A DNA stretch of 64,000 bases from the NCBI RefSeq assembly GCF_014696625.1, contig NZ_JACJQL010000016.1, forward strand, positions 62,001-126,000, given 5' to 3'. The notes under the pieces are model-generated. The model had not been told where the DNA came from. It made no database searches and was given only the letters and a program-made list of their open reading frames with translations. This stretch comes from Nostoc parmelioides FACHB-3921 (GTDB taxonomy: Bacteria; Cyanobacteriota; Cyanobacteriia; Cyanobacteriales; Nostocaceae). The translations under genes were made by a program, and so were the position numbers. Positions 55,160 through 63,941 of this stretch are shown one piece after another; the stretch's first letter is position 1; every line of letters begins with the position of its first letter.

Positions 55160-56227
55160 TTACAACCAAGCGCGGTCATATTGAACTGGCCAGTGTTTCT
55201 CGTGTCCTAGTTCTTTCGCTGCTAGGTGAGGCCAGTAGGGATTGCGGAGGAGTTCACGTCCTAATAGGACTATGTCGGCGACACCAGAGCGAATAATTTG
55301 GTCGGCTTGTTCTGGGGATGTAATTAAACCTACTGCCCCCGTAGGGATATTGGCTTCTTTACGGATACGTTCGGCAAACTGAGCTTGATATCCAGGTTTC
55401 ACAGGTATATTAATACCTGGTATAACCCCACCGGAAGAACAATCTATTAAGTCTACGCCTAAAGATTTTAGTTTGTCGCTGATGGCAATACTTTGTTCAA
55501 TATCCCATCCTTTATCTACCCAATCCGTGGCAGAGAGGCGTACAAATAAGGGGTATGACTCTGGCCATACCTCTCGCACAGCCTCAACTACTTCTCGTAA
55601 TAGACGGGTACGGTTTTCAAAGCTACCACCGTAATTATCTTGGCGTTGGTTAACTAGGGGAGAAAGAAATTGGTGTAATAAATAGCCGTGGGCTGCATGA
55701 ATTTCTATAACTTTAAATCCAGCTTGCAGGGAACGTTTGGTGGCTTGGACAAAAGCTTGAATAACTTGCTGGATACCTTCAATACTTAAGGCTTCAGGTA
55801 CCGGGCTTTCTTTACTAAAAGCGATCGCACTACTAGATACCACAGGTCGCCAACCTTCTTGAAACTCATCTATAAATTTCCCCCCTTTGCTGGGTTTAGA
55901 GGTGCTGGCTTTTCTCCCTGCATGGGCTAGTTGAATAGCCGCTACTGCACCAAAGTTATGAATCAAGCCGACGGTTCTCGCCAAAGCTTCTATATGTGCA
56001 TCCGACCAAATTCCCAAATCTTGGGGGCTAATTCGTCCGCGAGCTTCCACCGCCGCCGCTTCGGTCATTACCAAGCCCGCTCCACCAACTGCACGAGAAC
56101 CTAAATGAACCAAGTGCCAGTCATTAGCAAAGCCATTGGTACTGGAATATTGACACATCGGCGATAAGGCGATGCGGTTGCGAAAAGTAACTTCACGAAT
56201 TCTTAGTGGTTCAAATAGATGAGTCAT
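55160..56227 (-). CDS. namA: NADH:flavin oxidoreductase, Old Yellow Enzyme (YqjM/NamA class)
   Basis: 355 residues, FMN TIM barrel. Class signatures: SPMCQYSSTNG (redox Cys of the YqjM class), VMTEAAAVEARGRISPQDLGIW, IQLAHAGRKAST, IEIHAAHGYLLHQFLSPLVNQRQDNYGGS (substrate His pair) and the C-terminal IVLLGRELLRNPYWPHLAAKEL. It reduces activated alkenes with NAD(P)H, and is linked to oxidative or electrophile stress in other bacteria. Monocistronic, with a MITE-like element upstream. Confidence 0.94.
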   Translation of the reverse strand: MTHLFEPLRIREVTFRNRIALSPMCQYSSTNGFANDWHLVHLGSRAVGGAGLVMTEAAAVEARGRISPQDLGIWSDAHIEALARTVGLIHNFGAVAAIQLAHAGRKASTSKPSKGGKFIDEFQEGWRPVVSSSAIAFSKESPVPEALSIEGIQQVIQAFVQATKRSLQAGFKVIEIHAAHGYLLHQFLSPLVNQRQDNYGGSFENRTRLLREVVEAVREVWPESYPLFVRLSATDWVDKGWDIEQSIAISDKLKSLGVDLIDCSSGGVIPGINIPVKPGYQAQFAERIRKEANIPTGAVGLITSPEQADQIIRSGVADIVLLGRELLRNPYWPHLAAKELGHEKHWPVQYDRAWL

Positions 56228-56319
56228 TAGTTATTAATTCCTTCTCTTGCTAGGTGAAAGAAATTTGGCAATATTCAAGGTTGTAGGAGACAGAAGGCTT
56301 TTTTGGGGGATACCCTCAA

Positions 56320-56454
56320 GGGACTTCCAACTAAAAAAATATACAATCGCTTTGGTAAGCAGGGGAGGCAGGGGGAGCAGGGGAAGCAGGGGAGGAATAA
56401 TACAATGATCATATTTGCTCTGACCCATTGAATAATTTATTTTCTGGAAGTCCC
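56320..56454. mobile_element. MITE-like element with GGGACTTCCA termini
   Basis: Perfect 10-bp inverted ends GGGACTTCCA / TGGAAGTCCC, extended by imperfect A/T pairing (ACTAAAAAAAT against ATTTATTTTC). 135 bp. Flanked on both sides by CAA, compatible with a 3-bp target duplication. The interior contains a GGGGAGCAGG heptamer run. No transposase. The rest of the 56228-56610 gap shows nothing else beyond a GTCAACT heptamer run near 56536-56558. Confidence 0.65.
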
Positions 56455-56610
56455 CAAAAAAGGAAGTTATAGCCGTAGTCACATAGATTAGGATATCAAG
56501 CCAGGATAAAACCCTGACGAAACAAGGCTTTTAAGTCTGTCAACTGTCAACTGTCAACATACATATCCAAAGCCATGAGTAACATCCTGAGTCTTCCCCA
56601 AATCCCGCCT

Positions 56611-56817
56611 TCATCCTTGGCTATAGAATTTTTTCATTGAGAACGGCTTCTGCTTTGTTAATGCTTCCTGTATATCTTCACAACTACATTCCCAAATATC
56701 TTGTTGGCCTTGTCCTTGATCAATTTTTAACTGTAAATTATCTGGTAATTTTGTGTTTTGCCAATGTGAATGAACTTCTACCCATAATAGTTCTCTTTCA
56801 ACTTGTCCAAAGAACAT
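56611..56817 (-). CDS. Small hypothetical protein
   Basis: 68 residues from ATG 56817 (MFFGQVERELLWVEVHSHWQ), chosen because GGAG lies eight bases upstream. Soluble, with WECSCEDIQEALTKQKPFSMKKFYSQ at the end. I do not recognise it. The good ribosome site and balanced composition argue for a real gene, but this is weak. Confidence 0.4.
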   Translation of the reverse strand: MFFGQVERELLWVEVHSHWQNTKLPDNLQLKIDQGQGQQDIWECSCEDIQEALTKQKPFSMKKFYSQG

Positions 56818-57502
56818 GATAGCCGTCTCCTTTACTACAAAAAACATTAATTATTTCTTCAGTCTTTTCCTCTTCAATATTTTTTAATTTAATGTTTTAT
56901 TAATGTTAATACCTGAAATAATATGTTTGTAAATAGAAATCAAAAACGGTCTTTAACAAGAAAATTATTTTTTATAGACTCTATACTACATCCTTTTTCA
57001 TATATTTTAACTAGCGAATAATATTAGTTATTATTAGTAAATATATTTTTAGGTAAAACTGCTCATTGTCTGCCATTTTTTTAAGGTAAATACTTGGTAA
57101 TTTAAACTAGCATTGCCAGATATTTCCACGTATTTTATTAATCTAAAATACGATGTATCTTAGTATTTTTGTGGGGAAAAATTGTTCCTACAAGGATACC
57201 AGGGGTAAAATAGTTTTCCATTGTTGGCTAAAATTACCTGAACTCCAAGCTGCCAAATTCTTCGAGTTCACCAGCTATAAGTAGAACGTAAGCCTCCTAA
57301 CTGGTTCAACGTCAAGTTCCATGATCAGCCGAATATCTATTTAGCAATTTAATATTAGTATAGTACACTAAATCTATGGGTTTACCGTATTAAACAAATA
57401 TGAGATTCGCATAGATTCCAGAAAAACACAAGGGGATATTAAGATTTAGTGATATTGCTAGAGAAAACTGTAATTTTGGCTACAAAAATTTGCCAAAAAT
57501 AA

Positions 57503-57525
57503 AGGACAAGAGTAATTCTTGTCCT
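57503..57525 (-). terminator. Intrinsic terminator, minus strand
   Basis: AGGACAAGA, five-base loop, TCTTGTCCT: a perfect 9-bp stem, followed on the minus strand by TTATTTTTGG. It lies 340 bases after the WD40 gene stop. It could end the WD40 transcript or a separate small RNA. 56848-57500 is very AT-rich and I see nothing there. Confidence 0.75.
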
Positions 57526-57700
57526 AAATCATAAAAATAGCAAATGGTGTGTCAAATACGTCAGATGCTCCTGATGACATTAACTTTTTGTGGTCGTGTC
57601 TGTACAAAACTGTAACCGACCAACGCCGAGACACTACCCGGCAGTTTGCTTTCCAGAAGGAAAAGCTATTACATCAAATAAATATACCCTATCCTAGAAA
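57526..57700 (-). ncRNA. Candidate structured RNA upstream of the terminator
   Basis: Between the terminator and the WD40 stop there is a block less AT-rich than its surroundings with stacked stems: GGT-GTGTCT pairs with AGACAC-ACC across one mismatch (about 57592-57640), TACAAAACTGTA forms a small inner hairpin, and CTTTCC pairs with GGAAAG (about 57648-57665). On the minus strand it would end at the intrinsic terminator. It matches no RNA family that I can recall, and could also be just a long 3' untranslated region. Confidence 0.3.
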
Positions 57701-57865
57701 GGATTGCGATTAGTCCACAGACCAATTGTCAAGATTTGCCCAAGCGGTATGGGAGAATCAAAGGTGATCAATGAAATTTAATCTTAGCCATGCTAGTGAT
57801 GCTTTAGTTTTTGTTGCAATAAAGATGGGGATAAACATGATGTTTTTTGTCGGAGTGAATTTAGC

Positions 57866-60205
57866 TCATTGTATTTGATCAATCTGCCAAATTTTGATGG
57901 TTTGATCAGCGCTACCACTAGCGAGGAAATTACCATCGGGACTGATAGCTACAGAATTAACTGATGCTGAATGTCCGGTAAGGGTGTGTAGTAGTTCGCC
58001 TGTGGAAATGCGCCAAATTTTGATGGTGGTGTCGCCGCTACCACTAAATAAAAATTGTCCATCTCGACTGGTTGTGAGGGATTGAATGTCGCCTGAGTGT
58101 CCAGTTAAAGTATGCAGAATTTGGCCTGTAATTAAATGCCAAATTTTGATGGTGGTGTCGCCGCTACCACTAAATAAAAATTGTCCATCTCGACTGATGG
58201 CGATCGCTTTTACTTCCTGATCATGGCTGTTGAGAGTACGTAAAGGGTCGCCTGTGCGGGGGTTCCACAACCTAATTTTGTTGTCGGAACTACCACTGGC
58301 GAGGATTGTACCATCTGGACTAATGGCTACGGCGTGAACGGCGGAGGAGTGCCAAAGGGTACAAATGCGATCGCCTTTTTGTAGGTTCCAGATTTTAATT
58401 TTATTACTACCACTAGCTAAAATTTGCCCATCTGGACTGATAACTACTACGTTTACAGGTTTTTGATGTCCTAAGAGGGTATGGAGTAGTTTACCTGTTT
58501 TTAAATGCCAGACTTTGACGTTACTTCTGGGATGTACACCGCTACCAACGGCGAGAAAATTACCATCGGGACTGATAGCTACCGAGGAAACTTCTCCTAA
58601 ATCACCTGTGAGGGTGCGGATGAGTTTACCAGTGGGAAAATTCCAGATATTAACTGTTTGATCTGTACAGCCACTAACTAGAACTTCGCCATCAATACTA
58701 ATATCCACAGATGTGACTTTACCTGAATGTCCTGTGATTGTTTTGGTGAGGTCTGGGTATTCTAGGCTACGTTTGTATTTGAGGGTGGCGATCGCTTCTA
58801 GCAGTTTCTCTACAGATTCTAAACTGTGGCGATCGCCTATGGCCGTAAAATATTCTCTGAGCTTTTGGATATATTCTTCGTCTTCTATCTTGAGGGCTGA
58901 CTGCATCGCCTCTAAGGGACTAGTGAATTGCTGTAATGAAACTTGACGCAGTTCTAACCATGCGTTGATGGAGTAGTCAACCTCTGCTTGCGCCCAAGAA
59001 CTATCTGGTAGGTGGGCTAAACTCTGGGCTAACTGCACAGATAATTCTGGTATCCAGTAAAGTCGTTCTTTTTCTAAAGCTTCGTAAACTTGCTTGTAAC
59101 TTGTGGCGATCGTTTGCAGTGATTGTACATCAATCGCATCTTTGAGCAAACTTGGTAACAATTCTGGTAGTAGAGGTGGTACATCATGATTCCCCAGATG
59201 ATAAATATCCGCTACCCAAGCCGTAACTAGAGAATGACAAGTGATTAGCACTTGGCAAAGTTGTTCAATATCTTGCTGATTGACTCGATACTGTAAAGAT
59301 AATTTACTAATATCAATACCTTTTGCTTGCCATTTCTCTGTTTTCTCTAAAATTGCTAAATTAAAAACGTTATCTTGTCCGAATTCATTAATTTCTTCTA
59401 CATCTACACCTATTTCTATCAGTTCATCTCTAATTCTTTTCCACTCTAAAGCTCGATTTTTAGCAGAATTCTGAACGATTGCTTTATAAGGCAGGCGAGA
59501 AATAGTTTTATAGTAGTATGTTCCCTGAGTCAAGCCCCAATAAGCAATCCGAAAATTTAAATAATCTCCATCATTTTCCGACTCTAAAATTAATATTGGC
59601 TCTGTTTTTAACATCCCAAACAAAGCTTTGATACTTGATTCACTATGAAATCTTTTACTATCCCAGGCTCCTGCTAAAAATTCTATCGGTCTAGTGGGAC
59701 TGTGGAGAGGGTAATTTTTATTGATAAACTCTCGTAAACCCTCCGCCAGCATTAACTCAATTTCAGAATAAGTTTCTACTTGATTATCGAATTTATCAAA
59801 ATGGATTTTTGGAGGTGCAATAAAAACTTTTAGAGGTTTACGTCCATAACTATGATGGGATTCTAAAATTTGTGATGGATATAACCTTAAGGGCCAACTA
59901 TCAAGAATTTTGTTAACTTCTGGTAGCTTTAACGCCGTCTCTCTCTGTTGGTTGGCAATTTGGGCTTGTGTTTCCCGTTGATAAGCCACCAATTGCTGCT
60001 GCCAAAGTTTTTCTTGTTCAAGACTCTGATTTGAATTATCAATGTCATTGATATTATTGATTGTTTCGAGAAATCCTTGAATTAAATTGGGAACTTGGTA
60101 TCTAGCTGTGGTTAGACTTTCTTCGCTCCTCTTGTGAATGATATTTACAAACACAGGAGCAAACTCTAGTACTAGTTGAATTAGTAATCTTAACCCTGGT
60201 TCCAT
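57866..60205 (-). CDS. Seven-blade WD40 protein with novel N-terminal domain
   Basis: 779 residues. The C-terminal 300 residues are seven WD40 repeats (TGHSGKVTSVDIS ... VNIWNFPTGKLIRTL, and so on to TIKIWQIDQIQ), one full propeller. Repeats five and six are almost identical even at the DNA level. The N-terminal 480 residues are not a kinase, NACHT or caspase that I can recognise: a helical start, a coiled region with QQQLVAYQRETQAQIANQQRE, then an alpha/beta-looking part (LKVFIAPPKIHFDKF, LAEGLREFINKNYPL, IEFLAGAWDSKRFHSESSIKALFG, ILILESENDGDYLNFRIAYWGL), then helices. A regulatory or sensor scaffold is likely. Confidence 0.85.
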   Translation of the reverse strand: MEPGLRLLIQLVLEFAPVFVNIIHKRSEESLTTARYQVPNLIQGFLETINNINDIDNSNQSLEQEKLWQQQLVAYQRETQAQIANQQRETALKLPEVNKILDSWPLRLYPSQILESHHSYGRKPLKVFIAPPKIHFDKFDNQVETYSEIELMLAEGLREFINKNYPLHSPTRPIEFLAGAWDSKRFHSESSIKALFGMLKTEPILILESENDGDYLNFRIAYWGLTQGTYYYKTISRLPYKAIVQNSAKNRALEWKRIRDELIEIGVDVEEINEFGQDNVFNLAILEKTEKWQAKGIDISKLSLQYRVNQQDIEQLCQVLITCHSLVTAWVADIYHLGNHDVPPLLPELLPSLLKDAIDVQSLQTIATSYKQVYEALEKERLYWIPELSVQLAQSLAHLPDSSWAQAEVDYSINAWLELRQVSLQQFTSPLEAMQSALKIEDEEYIQKLREYFTAIGDRHSLESVEKLLEAIATLKYKRSLEYPDLTKTITGHSGKVTSVDISIDGEVLVSGCTDQTVNIWNFPTGKLIRTLTGDLGEVSSVAISPDGNFLAVGSGVHPRSNVKVWHLKTGKLLHTLLGHQKPVNVVVISPDGQILASGSNKIKIWNLQKGDRICTLWHSSAVHAVAISPDGTILASGSSDNKIRLWNPRTGDPLRTLNSHDQEVKAIAISRDGQFLFSGSGDTTIKIWHLITGQILHTLTGHSGDIQSLTTSRDGQFLFSGSGDTTIKIWRISTGELLHTLTGHSASVNSVAISPDGNFLASGSADQTIKIWQIDQIQ

Positions 60206-60702
60206 AGGGGTTTCCTGTTAAATCAATCACATTAGTATTACAAGAAAATTATGTGAGCTTCTCGTCAAGCATGGCCCATACTATACCTGATAGATCGGCC
60301 AATCTTATCGTCTAATGCAATAATCACTATATACTTTCATCCTACTACTTCTAGATAACTTTACTGTCGTAAGACATAATAATAATCAGTAAGAATGTAG
60401 GAGTTGGGAATATTGCAGAAATCAAGAGCTATTTTACTTAAACTCTGAGATTATGATACCAAACTCCGCAAAATCATGAATTTTTGCCTTTAATGCTTCT
60501 TTTTTAATATGTAATTTTTACTTGAGCGCGTCGTTATCCTCTCTACAAAAATGTGTGCGATCGCCAGGACGTAGTTAAATTTGTCTATACTGATTTACTT
60601 AATCATGAATTTGGTTATTGAAGCCAGTACTCAAAATAACTGTTTTTGCAATATATCCATGCTATTTCTAAGGTAAATGCTTCACTGTCAGTGAAACCTC
60701 AA

Positions 60703-61782
60703 ATGGATGCAAACTCTCCGCATATCAAGGCTACTCATAAACCGAAAATTTTTAATAATTCAGAACGTTTTATTGAGGGATGGTATTGGTTAATACCATC
60801 TAATAATTTAGGAATCAATGAAGTTAAATCTATCACTCTCTTGGGTAGAAAACTAGTAATTTATCGTGGACAAGATCAACAAGTAGTTATTTGTGATGCC
60901 TACTGTCCACACATGGGCGCTCACTTGGGGGAAGGTATTGTTGAAGGTAATGAATTACGCTGTGCTTTCCATCACTGGAAATTTAATGCTGATGGAATAT
61001 GTGTGGAAATTCCATGTTTAGATGAACCTCTTTCCCTCAAGTTAAAAACTTGGCCAACAGTAGAGAAGTACGGGATAATTTGGGTTTGGACTGGAGAAAT
61101 CCCACGAGAATCTGTACCATTCGTTCCAGAGTTAGAGTTTCAGGATTACGAGGCTGTTCTCGGTTCTAGTTTTGTGATAAATTGCCATCCTCATCTCATG
61201 ATGTTGAATGCTATTGATACTCAATATTTTCAAGGAGTCCAGGTTTTAGATATTGGCTTTGAAAAACAGGAATTAAATCAAAATGCCATTATTTTTAGTA
61301 AATATAAACGACAATATCATGATTTACCGTTTAAAAAAGTCTTTCGTCCTTTATACAAAAATCCTATTTATAGTATTTGCTATTGGTATGGCAGTACATT
61401 CACTTTAACCGTAGGAACAGACTTACGCCGTTGCTATCTTATGTTGGCTTTACGGTTAATTCCAGGGGAACAGGTAGAAGTACAAACTATATTTTTTATC
61501 AAGCAACGTAAAGGTCTGTTCGGTTGGTTATTTAATCGTTTGATGTTATGGCTGAGTAATTCTTTGGTACAGGAATTAATCAGTGATGAGAGGAACATTT
61601 TGCAGACTATGCAGTTTAATTTAAGAAATCCCATCAAAGTAGATCAATCGATTATGCAATTAATCAACCATGTGGAATTACAAAAACCTTTGATGTGGAA
61701 GACTTGGCTGTTAGCGCGATCGCCTGAGACAGAGGCGAAGGAAACTCAGACTAAATGGCGAGATGAATTGACTAACGATTAA
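60703..61782 (+). CDS. Rieske oxygenase-like protein lacking the mononuclear iron histidines
   Basis: 359 residues from ATG 60703 (MDANSPHIKATHKPKIF); a TTG 57 bases upstream is less likely. The Rieske cluster ligands are complete: Cys68-x-His70 (CPHMGAHLG) and Cys87-x2-His90 (CAFHHWKF). The catalytic domain of ring-hydroxylating oxygenases normally has D-x2-H-x4-H. Here the aligned segment NAIDTQYFQGVQ reads Asp172-x2-Tyr175-x4-Gln180, so both histidines are replaced. A hydrophobic region near the end (GWLFNRLMLWLSNSL) could associate with membrane. It may be an electron-transfer or binding protein now. A terminator follows and then the rubredoxin gene. Confidence 0.82.
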   Translation: MDANSPHIKATHKPKIFNNSERFIEGWYWLIPSNNLGINEVKSITLLGRKLVIYRGQDQQVVICDAYCPHMGAHLGEGIVEGNELRCAFHHWKFNADGICVEIPCLDEPLSLKLKTWPTVEKYGIIWVWTGEIPRESVPFVPELEFQDYEAVLGSSFVINCHPHLMMLNAIDTQYFQGVQVLDIGFEKQELNQNAIIFSKYKRQYHDLPFKKVFRPLYKNPIYSICYWYGSTFTLTVGTDLRRCYLMLALRLIPGEQVEVQTIFFIKQRKGLFGWLFNRLMLWLSNSLVQELISDERNILQTMQFNLRNPIKVDQSIMQLINHVELQKPLMWKTWLLARSPETEAKETQTKWRDELTND

Positions 61783-61790
61783 AGAAAGAT

Positions 61791-61830
61791 AAAAAGTAAA
61801 AAGTTATCTATCATGACTTTTTACTTTTTT
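61791..61830 (+). terminator. Terminator after the Rieske gene
   Basis: AAAAAGTAAAAAGT pairs perfectly with ACTTTTTACTTTTT across a 12-base loop, nine bases after the stop, ending in T residues. A second hairpin, GAAGTGGC-AAA-GCCACTTC, lies at 61857-61875. Confidence 0.75.
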
Positions 61831-62099
61831 CAGCCAGGTAATTGCACTCATAAAAAGAAGTGGCAAAGCCACTTCAGATTTCCCAGGTAGAACCTAGAGA
61901 TGAGTATAACGACTAAAAAAAATTAAAATCGTATAAATTGACACCAATTATTTTAATCATGCCAGACTTGAGGCTGATAAACCCTCTATTGGGAAATCAA
62001 AAGCTAGAGATGAAATATTTTTATGTTCGATTGTAGATTTTTATTTGAGGCGTTACTTGTATATTAAAAGCCATCCCAATAATCATTCAGGGGAAGGCT

Positions 62100-62264
62100 A
62101 TGGTAACTCATGTATGTACTGTTTGCGGCTACGAGTATGATCAAGAGGTTGGTGATCCAGATAGTGGTATAGCTGCGGGTACGCCCTTTGAGGATATCCC
62201 AGAAGACTGGGTATGTCCGGTTTGCGGTGCGACAAAAGATTTATTTGAACCAGCAGATTTGTAA
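62100..62264 (+). CDS. rub: Rubredoxin
   Basis: 54 residues, found by direct translation: [53 protein letters not shown]. The four iron ligands are the CTVC and CPVC pairs. Standard length for a soluble rubredoxin; there is no C-terminal membrane anchor, so it is not the RubA type used in photosystem assembly. A possible electron donor for the rubrerythrin at 39457 or for other peroxide-reducing proteins. It lies 137 bases before the flavoprotein gene on the same strand. Confidence 0.93.
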   Translation: MVTHVCTVCGYEYDQEVGDPDSGIAAGTPFEDIPEDWVCPVCGATKDLFEPADL

Positions 62265-62400
62265 AAATAAGTACGATAAGGGTTACGCAAAATTCAAAAT
62301 CTTGTGTCCAGAGGTTTTGAAAGATTGACAATAAGAAATTTATTTCCACCGTGCTGTACTAGCCTAGAAAGTAGGTGATCTAGAAAAGAAAGTTGGAAAA

Positions 62401-63642
62401 TTGCTACCTTCAAAAATTGTAGTTGTGGGCGGCGGGGCCGCAGGATTCTTTGGTGCGATCGCTTGTGCTAGAGTTAACCCCCAAGCAGAAGTTACGTTAA
62501 TTGAAGCCAGTCGTCAAACACTGGCGAAAGTGAGTGTTTCTGGCGGTGGGCGTTGTAATGTGACTCATGCTTGTTTTGATGCAAATGAGTTAGTGCAGTA
62601 TTACCCCAGAGGTGGTAAAGCTTTGCGGGGCGCTTTCGCACGCTTTCAGGCTAAAGATACAGTAGATTGGTTTGCGACCCAAGGTGTGCGTTTAAAAACT
62701 GAAGCTGATGGGCGGATGTTCCCCATCACAGACAGTTCGGAAACGATTGTAGATTGTTTGATGAACGCAGCCACAGCCGCAGGGGTGGAAATATTAACAG
62801 GAGTGGCTGTTGCATCAATTAAACAGTCACAGGGAAGTAAGTTTGAGATTTTTTGCAGGTCGGGAAAGATCATCAAATGCGATCGCCTATTATTAGCTAC
62901 GGGTAGCAGTCGTGTCGGCTATCAAATAGCCCAAGAATTGGGACATCATATTGAATCGCCAGTTCCATCACTATTTACTTTTAATATTTCTGAGGCTAAG
63001 TTGCGGGCGTTAGCAGGTATTAGCGTTAACCCAGCGCGGTTGCGGTTATGTGTTGATGGTGCATCACCACTGGAACAAACTGGCCCTTTGTTAATCACTC
63101 ATTGGGGCTTAAGTGGCCCGGCTGTTCTCAAGCTTTCCGCCTGGGGCGCAAGATTGCTACATGATAAACATTATCAAGCAACCTTATCAGTTAATTGGTT
63201 GCCCGATTTTTCTCAAGAACAAGTACGGCAAAATATCCTAGCAATAAAAAATGAATGGGGAAAGCGGGCGATCGCTTTACATCGCGGCGTTGATTTACCA
63301 CACCGTCTTTGGCAATATATCATTGCTCGTGTCGGCATCACTACAGATGAACGCTGGGCAGAATTATCCAATAAAACCTTAAATCTGCTAGTTCAAGAAC
63401 TCACTCAAGGACAATATTTAATTAATGGTAAAGGAGTCTTTAAAGAAGAGTTTGTTACCTGTGGCGGTGTGAATCTGAAGGAAATTAATTTCAAAACAAT
63501 GGAAAGTAAACTAGTGCCAAATCTCTACTTTGCTGGAGAGATTTTGGACATTGACGGTGTTACAGGTGGATTTAATTTTCAAAGTGCTTGGACAACAGGT
63601 TACTTGGCAGGAACAGCTATAGGCAACAATAGTGTTGATTAG
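62401..63642 (+). CDS. FAD-dependent oxidoreductase, HI0933/BaiN family
   Basis: 413 residues. The N-terminal FAD loop is IVVVGGGAAGFFGAIACARV, followed by the family signature VSGGGRCNVTHAC, then RLLLATGSSRVGYQIAQELGH, THWGLSGPAVLKLSAWGA, VTCGGVNLKEINFKTMESKL and the closing GGFNFQSAWTTGYLAGTAIG. A TTG start at 62401 is used, since the flavin loop begins seven residues later and no ATG fits. The substrate is unknown for most members. A MITE half-copy follows the gene. Confidence 0.88.
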   Translation: MLPSKIVVVGGGAAGFFGAIACARVNPQAEVTLIEASRQTLAKVSVSGGGRCNVTHACFDANELVQYYPRGGKALRGAFARFQAKDTVDWFATQGVRLKTEADGRMFPITDSSETIVDCLMNAATAAGVEILTGVAVASIKQSQGSKFEIFCRSGKIIKCDRLLLATGSSRVGYQIAQELGHHIESPVPSLFTFNISEAKLRALAGISVNPARLRLCVDGASPLEQTGPLLITHWGLSGPAVLKLSAWGARLLHDKHYQATLSVNWLPDFSQEQVRQNILAIKNEWGKRAIALHRGVDLPHRLWQYIIARVGITTDERWAELSNKTLNLLVQELTQGQYLINGKGVFKEEFVTCGGVNLKEINFKTMESKLVPNLYFAGEILDIDGVTGGFNFQSAWTTGYLAGTAIGNNSVD

Positions 63643-63673
63643 TCAGGGCTTGAATGTAGGATGACTATTTGAG

Positions 63674-63750
63674 ATTAAGCTGATGCCCGTCTAAATTGCA
63701 TAACTACTAATAAGGGCTGTTGACTGTGAACTGTCAACAGTCAACAGCTA
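63674..63750 (+). repeat. Half copy of the ATAAGCTA/TAGCTTAT MITE-like family (left half)
   Basis: ATTAAGCTGATGCCCGTC, AAATTGCATAACTACTAAT, AAGGGCTGTTGACTG and the hairpin return CAGTCAACAGC, then the match stops. The right arm (GGATTGTGCAA) is absent. Between 63751 and 63940 I see no other feature. Confidence 0.75.
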
Positions 63751-63941
63751 TATCTATATTTCTTAACCTAATCACGTTGATCGATAACTAGTTACTAATA
63801 TTCTCTGCAAGAAAGATTAATTTAAGAGCGATCGCTTTGTAAATATAGGTAAATATGCAACTAAGAGATCGCAGTTTATTAATATAAATAACTCAATTGC
63901 TAGAGGCTCAAATTCCAGGGTTATGGTACTAATGATTTGCG

